A stretch of 64,000 nt of DNA from Nostoc sp. CHAB 5824. Lineage in GTDB: Bacteria > Cyanobacteriota > Cyanobacteriia > Cyanobacteriales > Nostocaceae. A program made the position numbers and the translations under genes. Shown here one piece after another: positions 27,411 through 36,763 of the stretch. Below the pieces are notes generated by a model. The model did not search any database and had not been told where the DNA came from. It worked only from the letters and a program-made list of their open reading frames with translations. Where the stretch lies: contig NZ_JAIVFT010000007.1 of the NCBI RefSeq assembly GCF_020829665.1, positions 124,001-188,000 of the forward strand, written 5' to 3'. Numbering within the stretch: the first letter of the stretch is position 1; every line of letters begins with the position of its first letter.

Positions 27411-28280
27411 TTACAAATACCTAGAGAAAAACCAGATAATCAGTCCAGTTCCTAATACACAAGTAATTCCCGCCAAGCCAGCGAGGGGTTTTTTGTTCTT
27501 ACCTGTGAACCAGTCAGAGACTTTACCTGTGTAAATTATTAGTTCTGCTGTATCTAGGGTTGCGATCGCCCATATCCATCCCGCATGCAGTCCCCAAGCT
27601 AAACCCAAATTCCCGTTTGCAGCAAAGCGTGCCAACACCAGTACCATTCCCATCAGCCATAATCCAGGAACTTGGGGTGCAGTTTCGCGTTGCTCCCAAA
27701 CCAGGTGTAGCAAGGCAAAAATCAAGCTAGAAATTGCTGCTGCTACCCAAACAGGATAATCCTGTGCTAATTCAGTGAACAGGAAACCGCGAAAAACTAA
27801 CTCTTCTATCCCACTGACTAATAACGCTATTAAGAAAATCGGTAGCAAGATGGGTAGTAGTAACTTGAAATTTGTCTTTTCAAAAGAACACCAACCTAAC
27901 CCCAATTGTCCACTAAATACAATAGCTAGGCTCACTACTCCTACACAGAAACCTAGTGCTAAAGAACCAAGAGTTGAAAGATTCCCAACAAAGCCGTAAT
28001 CCAAAAAAGATTTATTGGTCAGCAAACTAACTCCCCACAGGATTAGGGGAGCTAATAGGTAAAGTGACACCAATAACGGCATTTTTTGCTCTGGCTGCAA
28101 AGGTTTGGCAGGTTCCCAATTAAGCAATATTGCTGATACTGTTGCCACTGGCAACCAGCAAACTATCCAGAAAATAAAAAATGCCATCACTACTACTAGT
28201 GCTGGTGCATTTTCCATAAACGCCAGTAAGGCCTTGACCGAAGGCTCAAAGAAAGTTATCAAAATAAACAAAAAAAACAC
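27411..28280 (-). CDS. CPBP family intramembrane metalloprotease
   Basis: A 289-residue protein with about eight membrane helices. The active-site motif SGIEELVFRGFLF contains the EExxxR signature, followed by a HLVWE histidine motif and a later GLAWGLHAGW motif with the third metal-binding histidine. The family (CAAX proteases and bacteriocin-processing enzymes, Rce1/SRP1-like) cleaves within membranes; many cyanobacterial members have unknown targets. All catalytic residues are present, so it should be active. It has no operon partner. Confidence 0.93.
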   Translation of the reverse strand: MFFLFILITFFEPSVKALLAFMENAPALVVVMAFFIFWIVCWLPVATVSAILLNWEPAKPLQPEQKMPLLVSLYLLAPLILWGVSLLTNKSFLDYGFVGNLSTLGSLALGFCVGVVSLAIVFSGQLGLGWCSFEKTNFKLLLPILLPIFLIALLVSGIEELVFRGFLFTELAQDYPVWVAAAISSLIFALLHLVWEQRETAPQVPGLWLMGMVLVLARFAANGNLGLAWGLHAGWIWAIATLDTAELIIYTGKVSDWFTGKNKKPLAGLAGITCVLGTGLIIWFFSRYL

Positions 28281-28465
28281 GATAGACTTCTTGCACTATA
28301 GATTTCTTGCTGATTAATCAAGACTCTACTAAATTTGATGACTCCTGCAAGGGGTCTAATCGTATTTTTCACTTGGGACAAAACTTTCTAAATAGAGTTA
28401 TTAGTTTGCTGTCGGGGTAAGGACAAGTTATCATCACCTGAAACTTATCCCTACCATCAGCAAAT

Positions 28466-28912
28466 TTACTCTTCCTCTTCCAAATCTTCGTCTGATTCGT
28501 CGGAGTCTATATCTTGTGAGGTTAGTTTTTTATCAGTTTCACCCAGTTGAATCAGGTGAATATGCTTGTATCCCAGCCTAATTTCAAACTCATCTCCAGG
28601 TTTTAAGCCCATTGCTTTGGTATACGTAGCACCAATCACAATCTGACCATTTTGATGGACACTAACCCGATACGTCGGTTCACGACCACGACCATCTTTT
28701 GGTGCTTCTGGACTTAGAGGAATTCCTCTAGCCGATAGCAAAGCGTCATAAAAATCAGTGAGATTGACACGAACCTGGTTATTCTTAGTAACAGTGTAAT
28801 AGCCGCACTGTTTAGCTCTTTCTCGGCGTGGTAAAGTGGAAAGTTCTTTTACTTTAGCAAGTAGTGCTTTTCCGGTTAATGGTGCGGTTGCAGTTTCAGT
28901 CATTATGCTCAA
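28466..28912 (-). CDS. cyAbrB transcription regulator
   Basis: A 148-residue member of the cyanobacterial AbrB family (CalA/CalB type), which binds DNA through a C-terminal AbrB-like fold and influences nitrogen, carbon and heterocyst genes. It shows LTGKALLAKVKEL, the conserved RAKQCGYYTVTKNNQ, then the DNA-binding part YRVSVHQNGQIVIGATYTKA and MGLKPGDEFEIRLG. The very acidic tail (DSDESDEDLEEEE) is characteristic of one subgroup and may control aggregation. I do not assign cyAbrB1 or 2 with certainty. A long empty region lies upstream. Confidence 0.95.
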   Translation of the reverse strand: MSIMTETATAPLTGKALLAKVKELSTLPRRERAKQCGYYTVTKNNQVRVNLTDFYDALLSARGIPLSPEAPKDGRGREPTYRVSVHQNGQIVIGATYTKAMGLKPGDEFEIRLGYKHIHLIQLGETDKKLTSQDIDSDESDEDLEEEE

Positions 28913-30371
28913 ATTTTCCTTACTCTCTCCAAACTGATAAACGATGTAGTCTTATGCTGGCATTTAGCTTTTTAGCATTTGCATAGACCTACTTAGGACT
29001 CTACTGTAACGGGTGAATTCCTGCCGATAGGAGCCAAAAGCACTTCTATATATGGTTGTCCACAACCAATTAGAGGTCATAGTTACCATAGAAATTAATT
29101 TTGCTTATTTCACGGCACTTTTAACCATTATTCGCCATCAGAAATGAAATTAATTTCTCTTTTGGCGCTACTGTAGCGGTGTAACTTTCAGCCACCTTTA
29201 CAAATTGTGTTGGTTCTACTCCAAATAAGTCATAGACACAAAAAAATGCAGGTTTTACACTTCTAGTGCTTGCCCTTCTGGCCAATGAGCAGGTAGAGTT
29301 CTCTCTACTCGTCCTCTCAAGCTTAGGACAGCATAGTATTTCAATAGAGTCCTACGGGCATAAGCCCTTTTGTCCTGCGAGTAGAGACGCGAATTTTCTT
29401 GTCTCTACCTTACGAATCAACAAAGCAGTAGTAGCCGCGCTGATACGGCTATTGATTCTGTTTTATTGTCTTCGTAATTTTATATTAAATACTAGCATGG
29501 ACTAATAATAGCAAAATAGTTGTTTAATTTTGAATTAAAGTTGGTGGTAAATTTTTATTTAAATTCCTGGACTTAAAGGTTGGAAAAAGCAGTGACGATT
29601 TTCCTAACCCTTTATTGCAAGCGTGAGTATTGCCGTATGCCTTTTATAAAAATTTATCTAATTTAGATGAACAGTTTTGACCAATGAGTTAAATCCAAGA
29701 TTTTCTTGATTGAGAGGAGGCAAAAATATAAAACTCTCGCGCATCCGGGATTTCCAGTGCAAGAACTTTTATTTGGAAATGGTGAGGATTTTTCCTCGGT
29801 TTATTACCGTAAGCTCAAAAGTAGTCAAAGAATTTTGTACGTCTGTCTATGGGAAGAATAAATCTCTTAATATATACCTAGCGCTTGATTGCCACTACTA
29901 TATATTGAACATGCCCTTTTACACTTCTATATAATCAAAAAATTCCGTCAAGCGGTAGCTAAGGCGAAATTTTACAGTTAGTTGCTCTGACTCAAGTTGA
30001 CATCAAGACATGTCGCTAACCTGACATGCATTTAATTTGGATACGATCGCTAGGTCAGAGATGAACGTAAATCGCTCTCTTAGCAAACGCTCTTTCCTTT
30101 ACACTCCTAAACAGGTAAATTCAATGCAAAGCTGTAATTACATTTTTGGCGTTTTATCTCAGAATTTGACACAAATCTTGCTTACAGCGCTCCTACAAGT
30201 AAAGTTTTAATGGTTATCCTGAAACTAGAATCAGCCGCTCTTTCATCGTCAGCCTGTTAACACCAGAGTTTGAATTAAGGGCAAAAAATATAGCTCACTT
30301 TTCGCAACTACCTGTCTTTACTGATGATTGTTAAGGCTGGTGAAGCAATTTTAAAATTTTGGTTAATTGTC
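28913..30371. other. 1.46-kb region without a supported gene
   Basis: Between the divergent cyAbrB and sdhB genes I find no convincing reading frame. Two short frames (29266-29505 and 29710-29934) have poor composition and no recognisable motif. Short foldable parts are present: GTAGAGAC / GTCTCTAC at 29380-29408 and GAAATGAAATTAATTTC at 29150. Such a long upstream region for a global regulator could hold an extended 5' leader, small RNAs or several promoters, none of which I can prove. Confidence 0.5.
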
Positions 30372-31379
30372 ATGGAAATTATTTTTAAGGTCATTCGACA
30401 GCAACAAAATTCCTCCCCTGTTGTGCAAACCTATCTTGTAGAGGCAGAACCAGGTAATACAATCCTGGATTGCCTCAATCATATTAAGTGGGAGCAAGAT
30501 GGAAGTTTGGCATTTCGCAAAAATTGCCGTAATACGATTTGTGGTAGCTGTGCTATGCGAATCAATGGGCGTTCGGCTTTAGCTTGTAAGGAAAATGTTG
30601 GCAGTGAACTTACCAGATTACAACAAATACCATCATCCCAAAGTAAAGTAAATGCCATTGGCGAAATCACGATCGCTCCTCTAGGCAATATGCCGGTGAT
30701 TAAAGATTTGGTTGTAGATATGAGCAGTTTCTGGAATAATCTAGAGGCAGTTGCTCCTTATGTGAGTACGGCAGCACGACAAGTACCAGAAAGAGAGTTT
30801 TTACAAACACCACAAGAGCGATCGCGCCTCGATCAAACTGGCAACTGTATTATGTGCGGTGCTTGTTACTCTGAATGCAACGCCCGTGAAGTTGATCCAA
30901 ACTTTGTTGGTCCCCATGCCCTTGCAAAAGCTTATCGGATGGTAGCAGACTCCCGCGATAGCGACACCCAAAATCGTTTAGCAAGCTACAACGAAGGTAC
31001 TAAAGGCGTATGGGGTTGCACCCGTTGTTTGTACTGCGATTCAGTTTGTCCAATGGAAGTTGCACCATTAGAACAAATTACCAAAATTAAACAAGAAATT
31101 CTCACCCACAAACAAGCCAGTGATAGCCGCTCAATTCGTCACCGAAAAGTGTTGGTGGATTTAGTTAAAGAAGGTGGTTGGATTGATGAACGTCAATTTG
31201 GTTTACAAGTTGTCGGTAACTACTTTCAAGATTTAAAAGGATTACTCAGTCTTGCACCCCTCGGTTTGCGGATGATCATTCGGGGTAAGTTTCCCCTATC
31301 ATTTGAACCTTCAGAAGGGACAAAGCAAGTGCGATCGCTCATTGAATCTGTGCAACAAGTAGAAGGGGATAAAAGTTAG
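30372..31379 (+). CDS. sdhB: Succinate dehydrogenase/fumarate reductase iron-sulfur subunit
   Basis: Passes electrons from succinate to plastoquinone at the thylakoid membrane. The 335-residue protein has the plant-type 2Fe-2S site (NCRNTICGSCAMRING, then ALAC) and two cysteine clusters for the 4Fe-4S and 3Fe-4S centres (CIMCGACYSECNA and CTRCLYCDSVCPME). The length of about 335 residues is typical for cyanobacterial SdhB. I choose the ATG before EIIFKVIRQ; an upstream start would add 16 residues. No sdhA or membrane anchor is adjacent, the usual scattered arrangement in cyanobacteria. Confidence 0.95.
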   Translation: MEIIFKVIRQQQNSSPVVQTYLVEAEPGNTILDCLNHIKWEQDGSLAFRKNCRNTICGSCAMRINGRSALACKENVGSELTRLQQIPSSQSKVNAIGEITIAPLGNMPVIKDLVVDMSSFWNNLEAVAPYVSTAARQVPEREFLQTPQERSRLDQTGNCIMCGACYSECNAREVDPNFVGPHALAKAYRMVADSRDSDTQNRLASYNEGTKGVWGCTRCLYCDSVCPMEVAPLEQITKIKQEILTHKQASDSRSIRHRKVLVDLVKEGGWIDERQFGLQVVGNYFQDLKGLLSLAPLGLRMIIRGKFPLSFEPSEGTKQVRSLIESVQQVEGDKS

Positions 31380-31385
31380 CTGTGA

Positions 31386-31433
31386 TGAGTTAGGAGTTAG
31401 AAATTTCAACTCTTAACTCCTAATTCATAACTC
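31386..31433. terminator. Hairpin between sdhB and a convergent lipoprotein gene
   Basis: TTAGGAGTTAGA pairs with TCTTAACTCCTAA with one bulge, flanked by outer GAGTTA / TAACTC matches. It lies between convergent stops and could serve both. The same word family occurs at 1328 and 40180, so it may be a dispersed repeat with a secondary role. Confidence 0.4.
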
Positions 31434-31437
31434 TAAT

Positions 31438-31962
31438 TCAACGTGGTTCCTGAGGTATATTCAACGGTCGCCCATAACGGTCGTATACTAAAACATCCCA
31501 CTGCCCGTTGTTACTGGATTCAAAAGCAATCCTATTACCATCAGCGCTAATTGTCGGATTACGGACTTCTGCTTGTAGATTACCAGTCAAATTTCGTGAT
31601 TGGCGTGTTTCGCGGTCGTAGAGAAAAATAGCCGATCGCCCCTGACGGCTAGCACCAAACACAACATAACGACCATCTTGGGAAACGCTAGGATGAGTTG
31701 CGATCGCATCAAAGGAGTTTAAACCTGGCAAATCAACCAAATCACGAGTCACCGTATCAAACATATAAACATCTTGGCTACCGCGTCGGTCAGTAATAAA
31801 AACAATGTATCTCCCAGAAATTTGCGGGTCTAATTCCGACGCTAAACTATTGAGACTCCGACCCCCCGGATCAAAGGGATAACTCAAAAGGCGAGGGTAG
31901 CCAAAACACCCAGTCAATAAACTTAAACATATAAATATAGGTATAAAAAAAATACGTTTCAT
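31438..31962 (-). CDS. TolB-like beta-propeller lipoprotein, 174 aa
   Basis: The N terminus is a lipoprotein signal: a hydrophobic run then LLTGCFG, with Cys as lipid anchor. The mature part has three WD40-like (PD40) blades with the pattern GRYIVFITDRRGSQDVYMFD, GRYVVFGASRQGRSAIFLYD and GNRIAFESSNNGQWDVLVYD. At only three blades it is far shorter than TolB, so it must either oligomerise or form half a propeller. The gene upstream on the same strand encodes a close paralogue of similar length; the two probably form an operon and could pair. Confidence 0.88.
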   Translation of the reverse strand: MKRIFFIPIFICLSLLTGCFGYPRLLSYPFDPGGRSLNSLASELDPQISGRYIVFITDRRGSQDVYMFDTVTRDLVDLPGLNSFDAIATHPSVSQDGRYVVFGASRQGRSAIFLYDRETRQSRNLTGNLQAEVRNPTISADGNRIAFESSNNGQWDVLVYDRYGRPLNIPQEPR

Positions 31963-32012
31963 ATATATAGTTATTGATCAGTAATTATTCTCCCCCTGCC
32001 TCCCCTGCTCCC

Positions 32013-32573
32013 TTACGGAGGTGAACCTACAGTTGCACCGTTGGGAATATCTAACTCAATATTTGGCCCCCGGTCTAGGACTTCAATATCCCACTGACCA
32101 CGGCTGGCAGTTTCAAAAACAACATAACGTCCATCTAGGCTGATATTTGGTTTTCTAACCCAACCGCGATAGGTTGGTGTGACGATTTGCGACTGTTGCG
32201 TAGCGCGATCGTAAAGTGCCACCACAGGTCTACCTTGGTCGCTAGTAATATAAGCAATATAACGCCCGGTATAGCTCAAGCTAGGACTTTCAGCAATTGT
32301 CTCTGCTCGGTTTATGCCTGGTGTGCCAATAAACAGTTGCTTCTCCAAATCGAAAACCAGTAGCTGTTGATTACCATTCCGATTAGATACAAACGCTAAA
32401 AAGCGCCCATTTCCACTCAAAGCGGGTTGCTCCTCGGTGTAACGACTGTTAAGGGAAGTAGGCCCTATGGGAATATTGCTAGAACCACAAGATGCAAGCA
32501 AACTTGTTAAACCAAAAACCAGGCTCCAATGAATTGGTCTTTGGAGCCAAAATGTAGGCGTAAATTTTTCCAC
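32013..32573 (-). CDS. TolB-like beta-propeller lipoprotein, 186 aa (paralogue)
   Basis: Built like its downstream neighbour: a signal with lipobox (LTSLLASCGSS) followed by three PD40 blades, GRFLAFVSNRNGNQQLLVFD, GRYIAYITSDQGRPVVALYD and GRYVVFETASRGQWDIEVLD. The order of blades and the closing GQWD phrase match the neighbour, so the pair arose by tandem duplication. A 50-bp spacer separates them. Location is predicted at the membrane facing the periplasm. The role is unknown; TolB itself works in envelope maintenance, but no tol-pal genes are nearby. Confidence 0.88.
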   Translation of the reverse strand: MEKFTPTFWLQRPIHWSLVFGLTSLLASCGSSNIPIGPTSLNSRYTEEQPALSGNGRFLAFVSNRNGNQQLLVFDLEKQLFIGTPGINRAETIAESPSLSYTGRYIAYITSDQGRPVVALYDRATQQSQIVTPTYRGWVRKPNISLDGRYVVFETASRGQWDIEVLDRGPNIELDIPNGATVGSPP

Positions 32574-32620
32574 CTCAACTGTTTTCCGTCGCCTTTAAAC
32601 CTACTTCTGTGCAAACTGTT

Positions 32621-33535
32621 TTAAACATCGTCATCAAAATCAGTCGAATTATCTGGCCCCTCATTTGGCTTTTCAATCGGGTTGTATGGCACATAATCAG
32701 TTGGGATCGCCTCATCATCTTCGCGCCCTCTTCGAGAAACCGAGTCAGTTGGTGGACGACGCCTTCTTGGTCTAGGAGCAACATCATCTTCCCGACTTTC
32801 TGGACGCCCAGACCCGTTATTATTACGGCGAGAAGGTTTTCTGACTTCCCCTCCCGAACTTTCCCAATCATCAACTTGCCTAGATGAAGTACCCCAATTT
32901 TCTTCTTCAGAGGTTTCAGAAGGGCGATTCACAGGACGCCCAGAAGTCCGCCGCCGCGTTCTATCAACTGGAGCCTGTCTTTCGCTGCTGCTGTTACGGC
33001 GTTCTGTACGACGGGGGGGTTGCTCCTGGTAGTAGTCATCACGAGTTGAAATCTCATCCCTGCTACCCCGAATCCGGGCACGCACGGGGCGTTCCTCCTC
33101 GTCTTCATAAGGCAATGGATCTAAGTCTGCATCCATTTCAGCCTGATACTTTCTGCGATCATTGTAGGAATAGCGATCGCTAACCGGTCGGTCTTCGTCC
33201 ACAATCGGAGTGTTGCGCTTTGCTTGCTGGGTAGCTATACTCCGCAGGCGAATACTTTCAACTGCAAAAAACACAGTTGTGCCAACTAAAAGCAGTTGAC
33301 CAAATTGTAGAATCGGGTCTAGCCGCCATCCTTGAAACACGAGAATGAAGCCGCAGAGCAAGCCGACTGCTGCAAAAAATATGTCTTGATCCCGTGACAA
33401 TTCTGGACGCACAGTGCGGAGAAAATACAGTGCTGCCCCAGCCACAGCCAGGAAAATTCCTAGAATACTGGCTGAGTTTGCCCCAAAATTTACCTGAGCC
33501 AGAAAACTGGCTGAGTTCAGCCCAAAATTTATCAT
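32621..33535 (-). CDS. ycf66: Ycf66 family protein
   Basis: The N-terminal 110 residues match Ycf66, a conserved protein of cyanobacteria and some plastids: VNFGANSASILGIFLAVAGAA, then ELSRDQDIFFAAVGLLCG and RLDPILQFGQLLLVG, with three membrane helices. The remaining 190 residues are a hydrophilic, disordered tail rich in Arg, Asp, Glu and Ser (many RR and SRR clusters), as usual in the cyanobacterial form. The function is not established; plastid distribution points to photosynthesis. It lies 250 bp from psbX on the same strand. Confidence 0.93.
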   Translation of the reverse strand: MINFGLNSASFLAQVNFGANSASILGIFLAVAGAALYFLRTVRPELSRDQDIFFAAVGLLCGFILVFQGWRLDPILQFGQLLLVGTTVFFAVESIRLRSIATQQAKRNTPIVDEDRPVSDRYSYNDRRKYQAEMDADLDPLPYEDEEERPVRARIRGSRDEISTRDDYYQEQPPRRTERRNSSSERQAPVDRTRRRTSGRPVNRPSETSEEENWGTSSRQVDDWESSGGEVRKPSRRNNNGSGRPESREDDVAPRPRRRRPPTDSVSRRGREDDEAIPTDYVPYNPIEKPNEGPDNSTDFDDDV

Positions 33536-33786
33536 TGCTGTTTTCCCAATATCAAATCTATGTTAGCGAGTCACAATTAAAATCACTACTCTAATTAGGC
33601 AAGATATATTGAAGCTTCAAAGCCTCTGGCAAAGAAGCTCTGAAGCAGTTCACCGAAAAGTAAAAACACCTATGTTTGTCATCTACAACTGCCATAAGTC
33701 GCAGAAAATGCTGCTTTTGGTGCAATTAATGTAGATAGCGGACAGACAATCGATTATGAGAGTTGAATTAACTCTCATAAGCATTA

Positions 33787-33903
33787 TTAACGCTGAATTT
33801 TATCTTTCTGGCTAATGAAAATTAGACCAACTGTAGCGGGTATCACAACAATTGCAGTACCCCAAACCAAACTCCAAAGAAAATTTGCTAAAGAAGGCGT
33901 CAT
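33787..33903 (-). CDS. psbX: Photosystem II protein PsbX
   Basis: A 38-residue single-helix subunit of photosystem II near the QB site. Translation reads MTPSLANFLWSLVWGTA, a hydrophobic helix continuing IVVIPATVGLIFIS, and a basic end QKDKIQR, which is the familiar cyanobacterial PsbX. The ATG (33901-33903) is preceded by GGTTGAGAAG as ribosome-binding site. It lies just upstream of ycf66 on the same strand, a pairing that fits photosynthetic function. It is below the usual size cutoff for gene finders. Confidence 0.95.
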   Translation of the reverse strand: MTPSLANFLWSLVWGTAIVVIPATVGLIFISQKDKIQR

Positions 33904-34240
33904 ACTTCTCAACCTTTTTTTACATACTTCATCCTAATTTTAATAGTGTATTACTTTCTTGAGAAGCCTCTAAGTCTGAACTGCCAAACTTGGTAACTGC
34001 TGTGAGCGAGTTTACTTTTTTATTCCCGAAGAAAGTCACAGCATTTAGTTAAAATGATGATCGGAGTGCTTTACAAAGCTTAAAATTTTGTAGCGATGTC
34101 TACGACGGGCTATGACGCTCTCTACGAGACGCTAAAAGCGAACGCGGACTCGCTACCGCTACGCTATCGGCGTCGCGAAGTGCGGCTTGCCATTCGCCTA
34201 AGTTTTTTCTTTCTTTATAGATAGATAGTACCTTAAACCG
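33904..34240. repeat. Spacer with an interspersed repeat block (34095-34200)
   Basis: The block beginning gatgtctacgacgggctatg and continuing through ctctacgagacgctaaaagc to gcgaacgcggactcgct also occurs in inverted orientation at about 36294-36363, beyond accC. The rest of this spacer, upstream of yggT and psbX, shows no gene. Confidence 0.65.
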
Positions 34241-34534
34241 ATGACTGGTGTTGACCTGACTGCTTGGATTCTCGGCCCTGTGTTAGGGCTGATGACATTT
34301 TTATTTATATTTCGCATCATTCTCACTTGGTATCCGCAAGTGGATCTGAATCGTTTGCCCTTTAATTTAATAGCTTGGCCTACAGAACCATTTTTAGTGC
34401 CATTGCGAAAACTGGTGCAACCTATAGGTGGAGTGGACATTACACCTATTATTTGGGTTGGTATCTTCAGTCTGCTGCGAGAAATTCTGCTAGGTCAACA
34501 AGGGTTGCTAACTATGCTATCTCGTGTGAATTAG
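34241..34534 (+). CDS. YggT family membrane protein (Ycf19-like)
   Basis: A 97-residue protein with two membrane helices (WILGPVLGLMTFLFIFRIIL and the C-terminal IIWVGIFSLLREILLG) and the family motif ILTWYP...LDRLPF-type loop (here VDLNRLPFNLIAWPTEPFLVPLRKL split across the loop). The YggT/Ycf19 group is needed for osmotic stress or for nucleoid and thylakoid organisation in different organisms. Here it is a free-standing gene, convergent with accC. Length is normal. Confidence 0.93.
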   Translation: MTGVDLTAWILGPVLGLMTFLFIFRIILTWYPQVDLNRLPFNLIAWPTEPFLVPLRKLVQPIGGVDITPIIWVGIFSLLREILLGQQGLLTMLSRVN

Positions 34535-34621
34535 AGATGAGGCATGGGGCATGGGGCAGAAAAGAGGAATTTTCATTTTCCTGCTCCCTGCTCTCCTACC
34601 TCTTTCCCAGTCCCCGCTCGC

Positions 34622-35965
34622 CTAGCCGTTCATCTCCTGCACAAAATTTGTATAGACATTACCCTGCAAAAACTGTGGAGTTTCCATAATTCTTTGATGA
34701 AACCCGATCGTTGTGGGTAGTCCAGTGATGGCACATTCTCGGAGTGCGCGTTTCATGCGGTTAATAGCAGTAGGTCGGTCTGGTGCCCAAACAATTAACT
34801 TGCCGATCAAGGAATCGTAGTAAGGCGGGATTTGGTAATCTGTGTAAACGTGGGAATCAATCCGAACACCAGGCCCTCCAGGAGGCAGATAGCCACTTAT
34901 GCGTCCAGGAGAAGGGCGAAAGTCATGATCGGGGTCTTCAGCGTTAATTCGGCATTCGATCGCATGACCCCGCAAGACTACTTGCTCTTGGGTAAGCTTG
35001 AGCCTTTCCCCTTGAGCAATCCGAATTTGTTCGGCAACCAAGTCTATTCCAGTAATCATCTCTGTTACAGGATGTTCTACTTGAATCCGGGTGTTCATTT
35101 CCATAAAGTAGAATTTACCGGATCTATCCAAGAGAAACTCGATAGTACCCGCTCCACTGTAATTAATGAATTGGGCAGCTTTGACAGCAGCTTGTCCCAT
35201 TTTCTCACGCAGGTCTTCGTCGAGAGCCGGACTGGGAGCTTCTTCTAGTAGCTTTTGATTCCGCCGCTGAATAGAGCAATCCCGTTCGCCCAAGTGGATA
35301 ACATTACTGTAGTTATCCGCCAAAATTTGAAATTCGATGTGGCGGGGACGTTCGATAAATTTTTCTATATAAACGCCAGAATTGCCAAAAGCTGCTCCTG
35401 CTTCACCTTGAGCCGCGAGGAAAAGTTTGACAAATTCATCTTCAGAACGCACCAGACGCATACCCCGTCCACCACCACCAGCCGTGGCTTTGATCATCAC
35501 TGGATAGCCGATATCCTTAGCCAATTTTAATCCTTCTTCCTCAGATTCTACCAACCCCTCACTACCTGGTACTGTCGGGACTCCAGCTTTTTGCATGGTT
35601 TCTTTGGCAGTGGATTTATCCCCCATCAGCTTTATAGCTTCTGGAGTTGGGCCGATAAAAGCAATATGATGGTCGGCACAGATTTCTGCAAACCGGGCAT
35701 TTTCTGCCAAAAAGCCATAACCTGGATGAATAGCAGTCGCATTGCGCGTCAATGCAGCAGCAATAATATTGGGAATATTCAAATAACTTTTACTGCTAGC
35801 AGGTTCGCCAATGCAAACCGCTTCATCAGCAAGTTGGACGTGCAGAGCATTACGGTCAACGGTGGAGTGAACCGCGACTGTCGCAATCCCCATTTCTTCA
35901 CAGGCGCGGAGAATGCGAAGGGCGATTTCTCCCCGATTGGCAATTAATATTTTGTCAAACTTCAT
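34622..35965 (-). CDS. accC: Biotin carboxylase subunit of acetyl-CoA carboxylase
   Basis: Carboxylates biotin on AccB with ATP and bicarbonate, the first half of malonyl-CoA synthesis. The 447 residues span the whole family: [33 protein letters not shown], the ATP-grasp loop [12 protein letters not shown], the biotin-site [20 protein letters not shown] split by function, [15 protein letters not shown] and RINAEDP. All catalytic motifs are intact. The gene stands apart from accB, accA and accD, which is usual in cyanobacteria. Confidence 0.97.
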   Translation of the reverse strand: MKFDKILIANRGEIALRILRACEEMGIATVAVHSTVDRNALHVQLADEAVCIGEPASSKSYLNIPNIIAAALTRNATAIHPGYGFLAENARFAEICADHHIAFIGPTPEAIKLMGDKSTAKETMQKAGVPTVPGSEGLVESEEEGLKLAKDIGYPVMIKATAGGGGRGMRLVRSEDEFVKLFLAAQGEAGAAFGNSGVYIEKFIERPRHIEFQILADNYSNVIHLGERDCSIQRRNQKLLEEAPSPALDEDLREKMGQAAVKAAQFINYSGAGTIEFLLDRSGKFYFMEMNTRIQVEHPVTEMITGIDLVAEQIRIAQGERLKLTQEQVVLRGHAIECRINAEDPDHDFRPSPGRISGYLPPGGPGVRIDSHVYTDYQIPPYYDSLIGKLIVWAPDRPTAINRMKRALRECAITGLPTTIGFHQRIMETPQFLQGNVYTNFVQEMNG

Positions 35966-36556
35966 TTTTTAGTTTCGATATCATTACCAGTAGATTGACA
36001 TTTTCTCTGATCCAACTTGAAATGGCGCTTTCGCATTATTTCAAATTATCACAGGAGATTCGCCACCCTGATTCTAAGCAAACTCAAAATCGCAGTCTTG
36101 CTGCCTCTACGGGTTTTACTACACTAACAACATTGCTGCTGTAAGTCTTGGCTAGCTTACGAAACTGGGTTTTTGCAACGCCGATAGCGAGTCTTCTCGC
36201 AACTCTTGGAGACGCTTTGCGTTGGCGCTAGCCTCTCCCAATGTGAGAAGGGGAGACGCGTGCCGTAGGATGCCCAAAGGGCTGTAGGGCGTTAGCGAGT
36301 CCGCGTTCGCTTTTAGCGTCTCGTAGAGAGCGTCACGAGCGTCATAGCCTGTCGTAGACATCTACGGCAAGCAGGTACGCCATCGTACCGCGTCTCCCAC
36401 AGTTGCTCTACCCTTTTTAATATCACTTGTGCAGATGCTAGATTTCTGTCAGCCTGATACCGCCTTGAGGAAATTTATATTTTTGAGAAATATAACTTAG
36501 ATATCACCTTACTATAATTATTTTCTTATGCTATAGTCTATGTTTAGACAACCCGT
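35966..36556. repeat. Spacer rich in short interspersed repeats
   Basis: About 36140-36400 is a mosaic of Nostoc-type interspersed repeats (ctcgcaactcttggagacgc, ggggagacgcgtgccgtagg, gcgttagcgagtccgcgttc). The part 36294-36363 is the inverted counterpart of 34097-34155. A short minus-strand frame across it (36152-36361) is a product of the repeats. The remainder before the tRNA gene has no visible gene. Confidence 0.65.
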
Positions 36557-36637
36557 GCGGATGTGGCGGAATTGGTATACGCGCACGCTTGAGGTGCGTG
36601 TGGCTTTGCCTTGCGAGTTCGAGTCTCGCCATCCGCA
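36557..36637 (+). tRNA. tRNA-Leu (anticodon GAG)
   Basis: The acceptor stem GCGGATG/CATCCGC is perfect, with discriminator A. The anticodon stem CACGC/GCGTG encloses TTGAGGT, giving anticodon GAG. The long variable arm (TGGCTTTGCCT) marks a class II tRNA, and the T arm loop is TTCGAGT. CCA is not encoded. Confidence 0.95.
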
Positions 36638-36763
36638 TTTTTGCTTGTTTAGTCAAGGGTCAATAGTCAAGGGTCAAAAACCTTAGACTCTTGACCCTTA
36701 AATATTGGTATAGCTCTAGTTTTTTGTGCTTTTATAGAGATAAGTAAAGTTTTGTAAAAAGCA

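Noticed and set aside
29266..29505. 79-codon plus-strand frame upstream of sdhB
   Set aside because: Composition is unlike a protein of this genome, it has no ribosome-binding site or motif, and it crosses a palindromic repeat (gtagagac/gtctctac).
29710..29934. 74-codon plus-strand frame
   Set aside because: Starts after a weak gaggagg site but shows no recognisable domain, and codon use looks random.
36152..36361. 70-codon minus-strand frame between accC and tRNA-Leu
   Set aside because: Made up entirely of interspersed repeat sequence that also occurs at 34095-34200.
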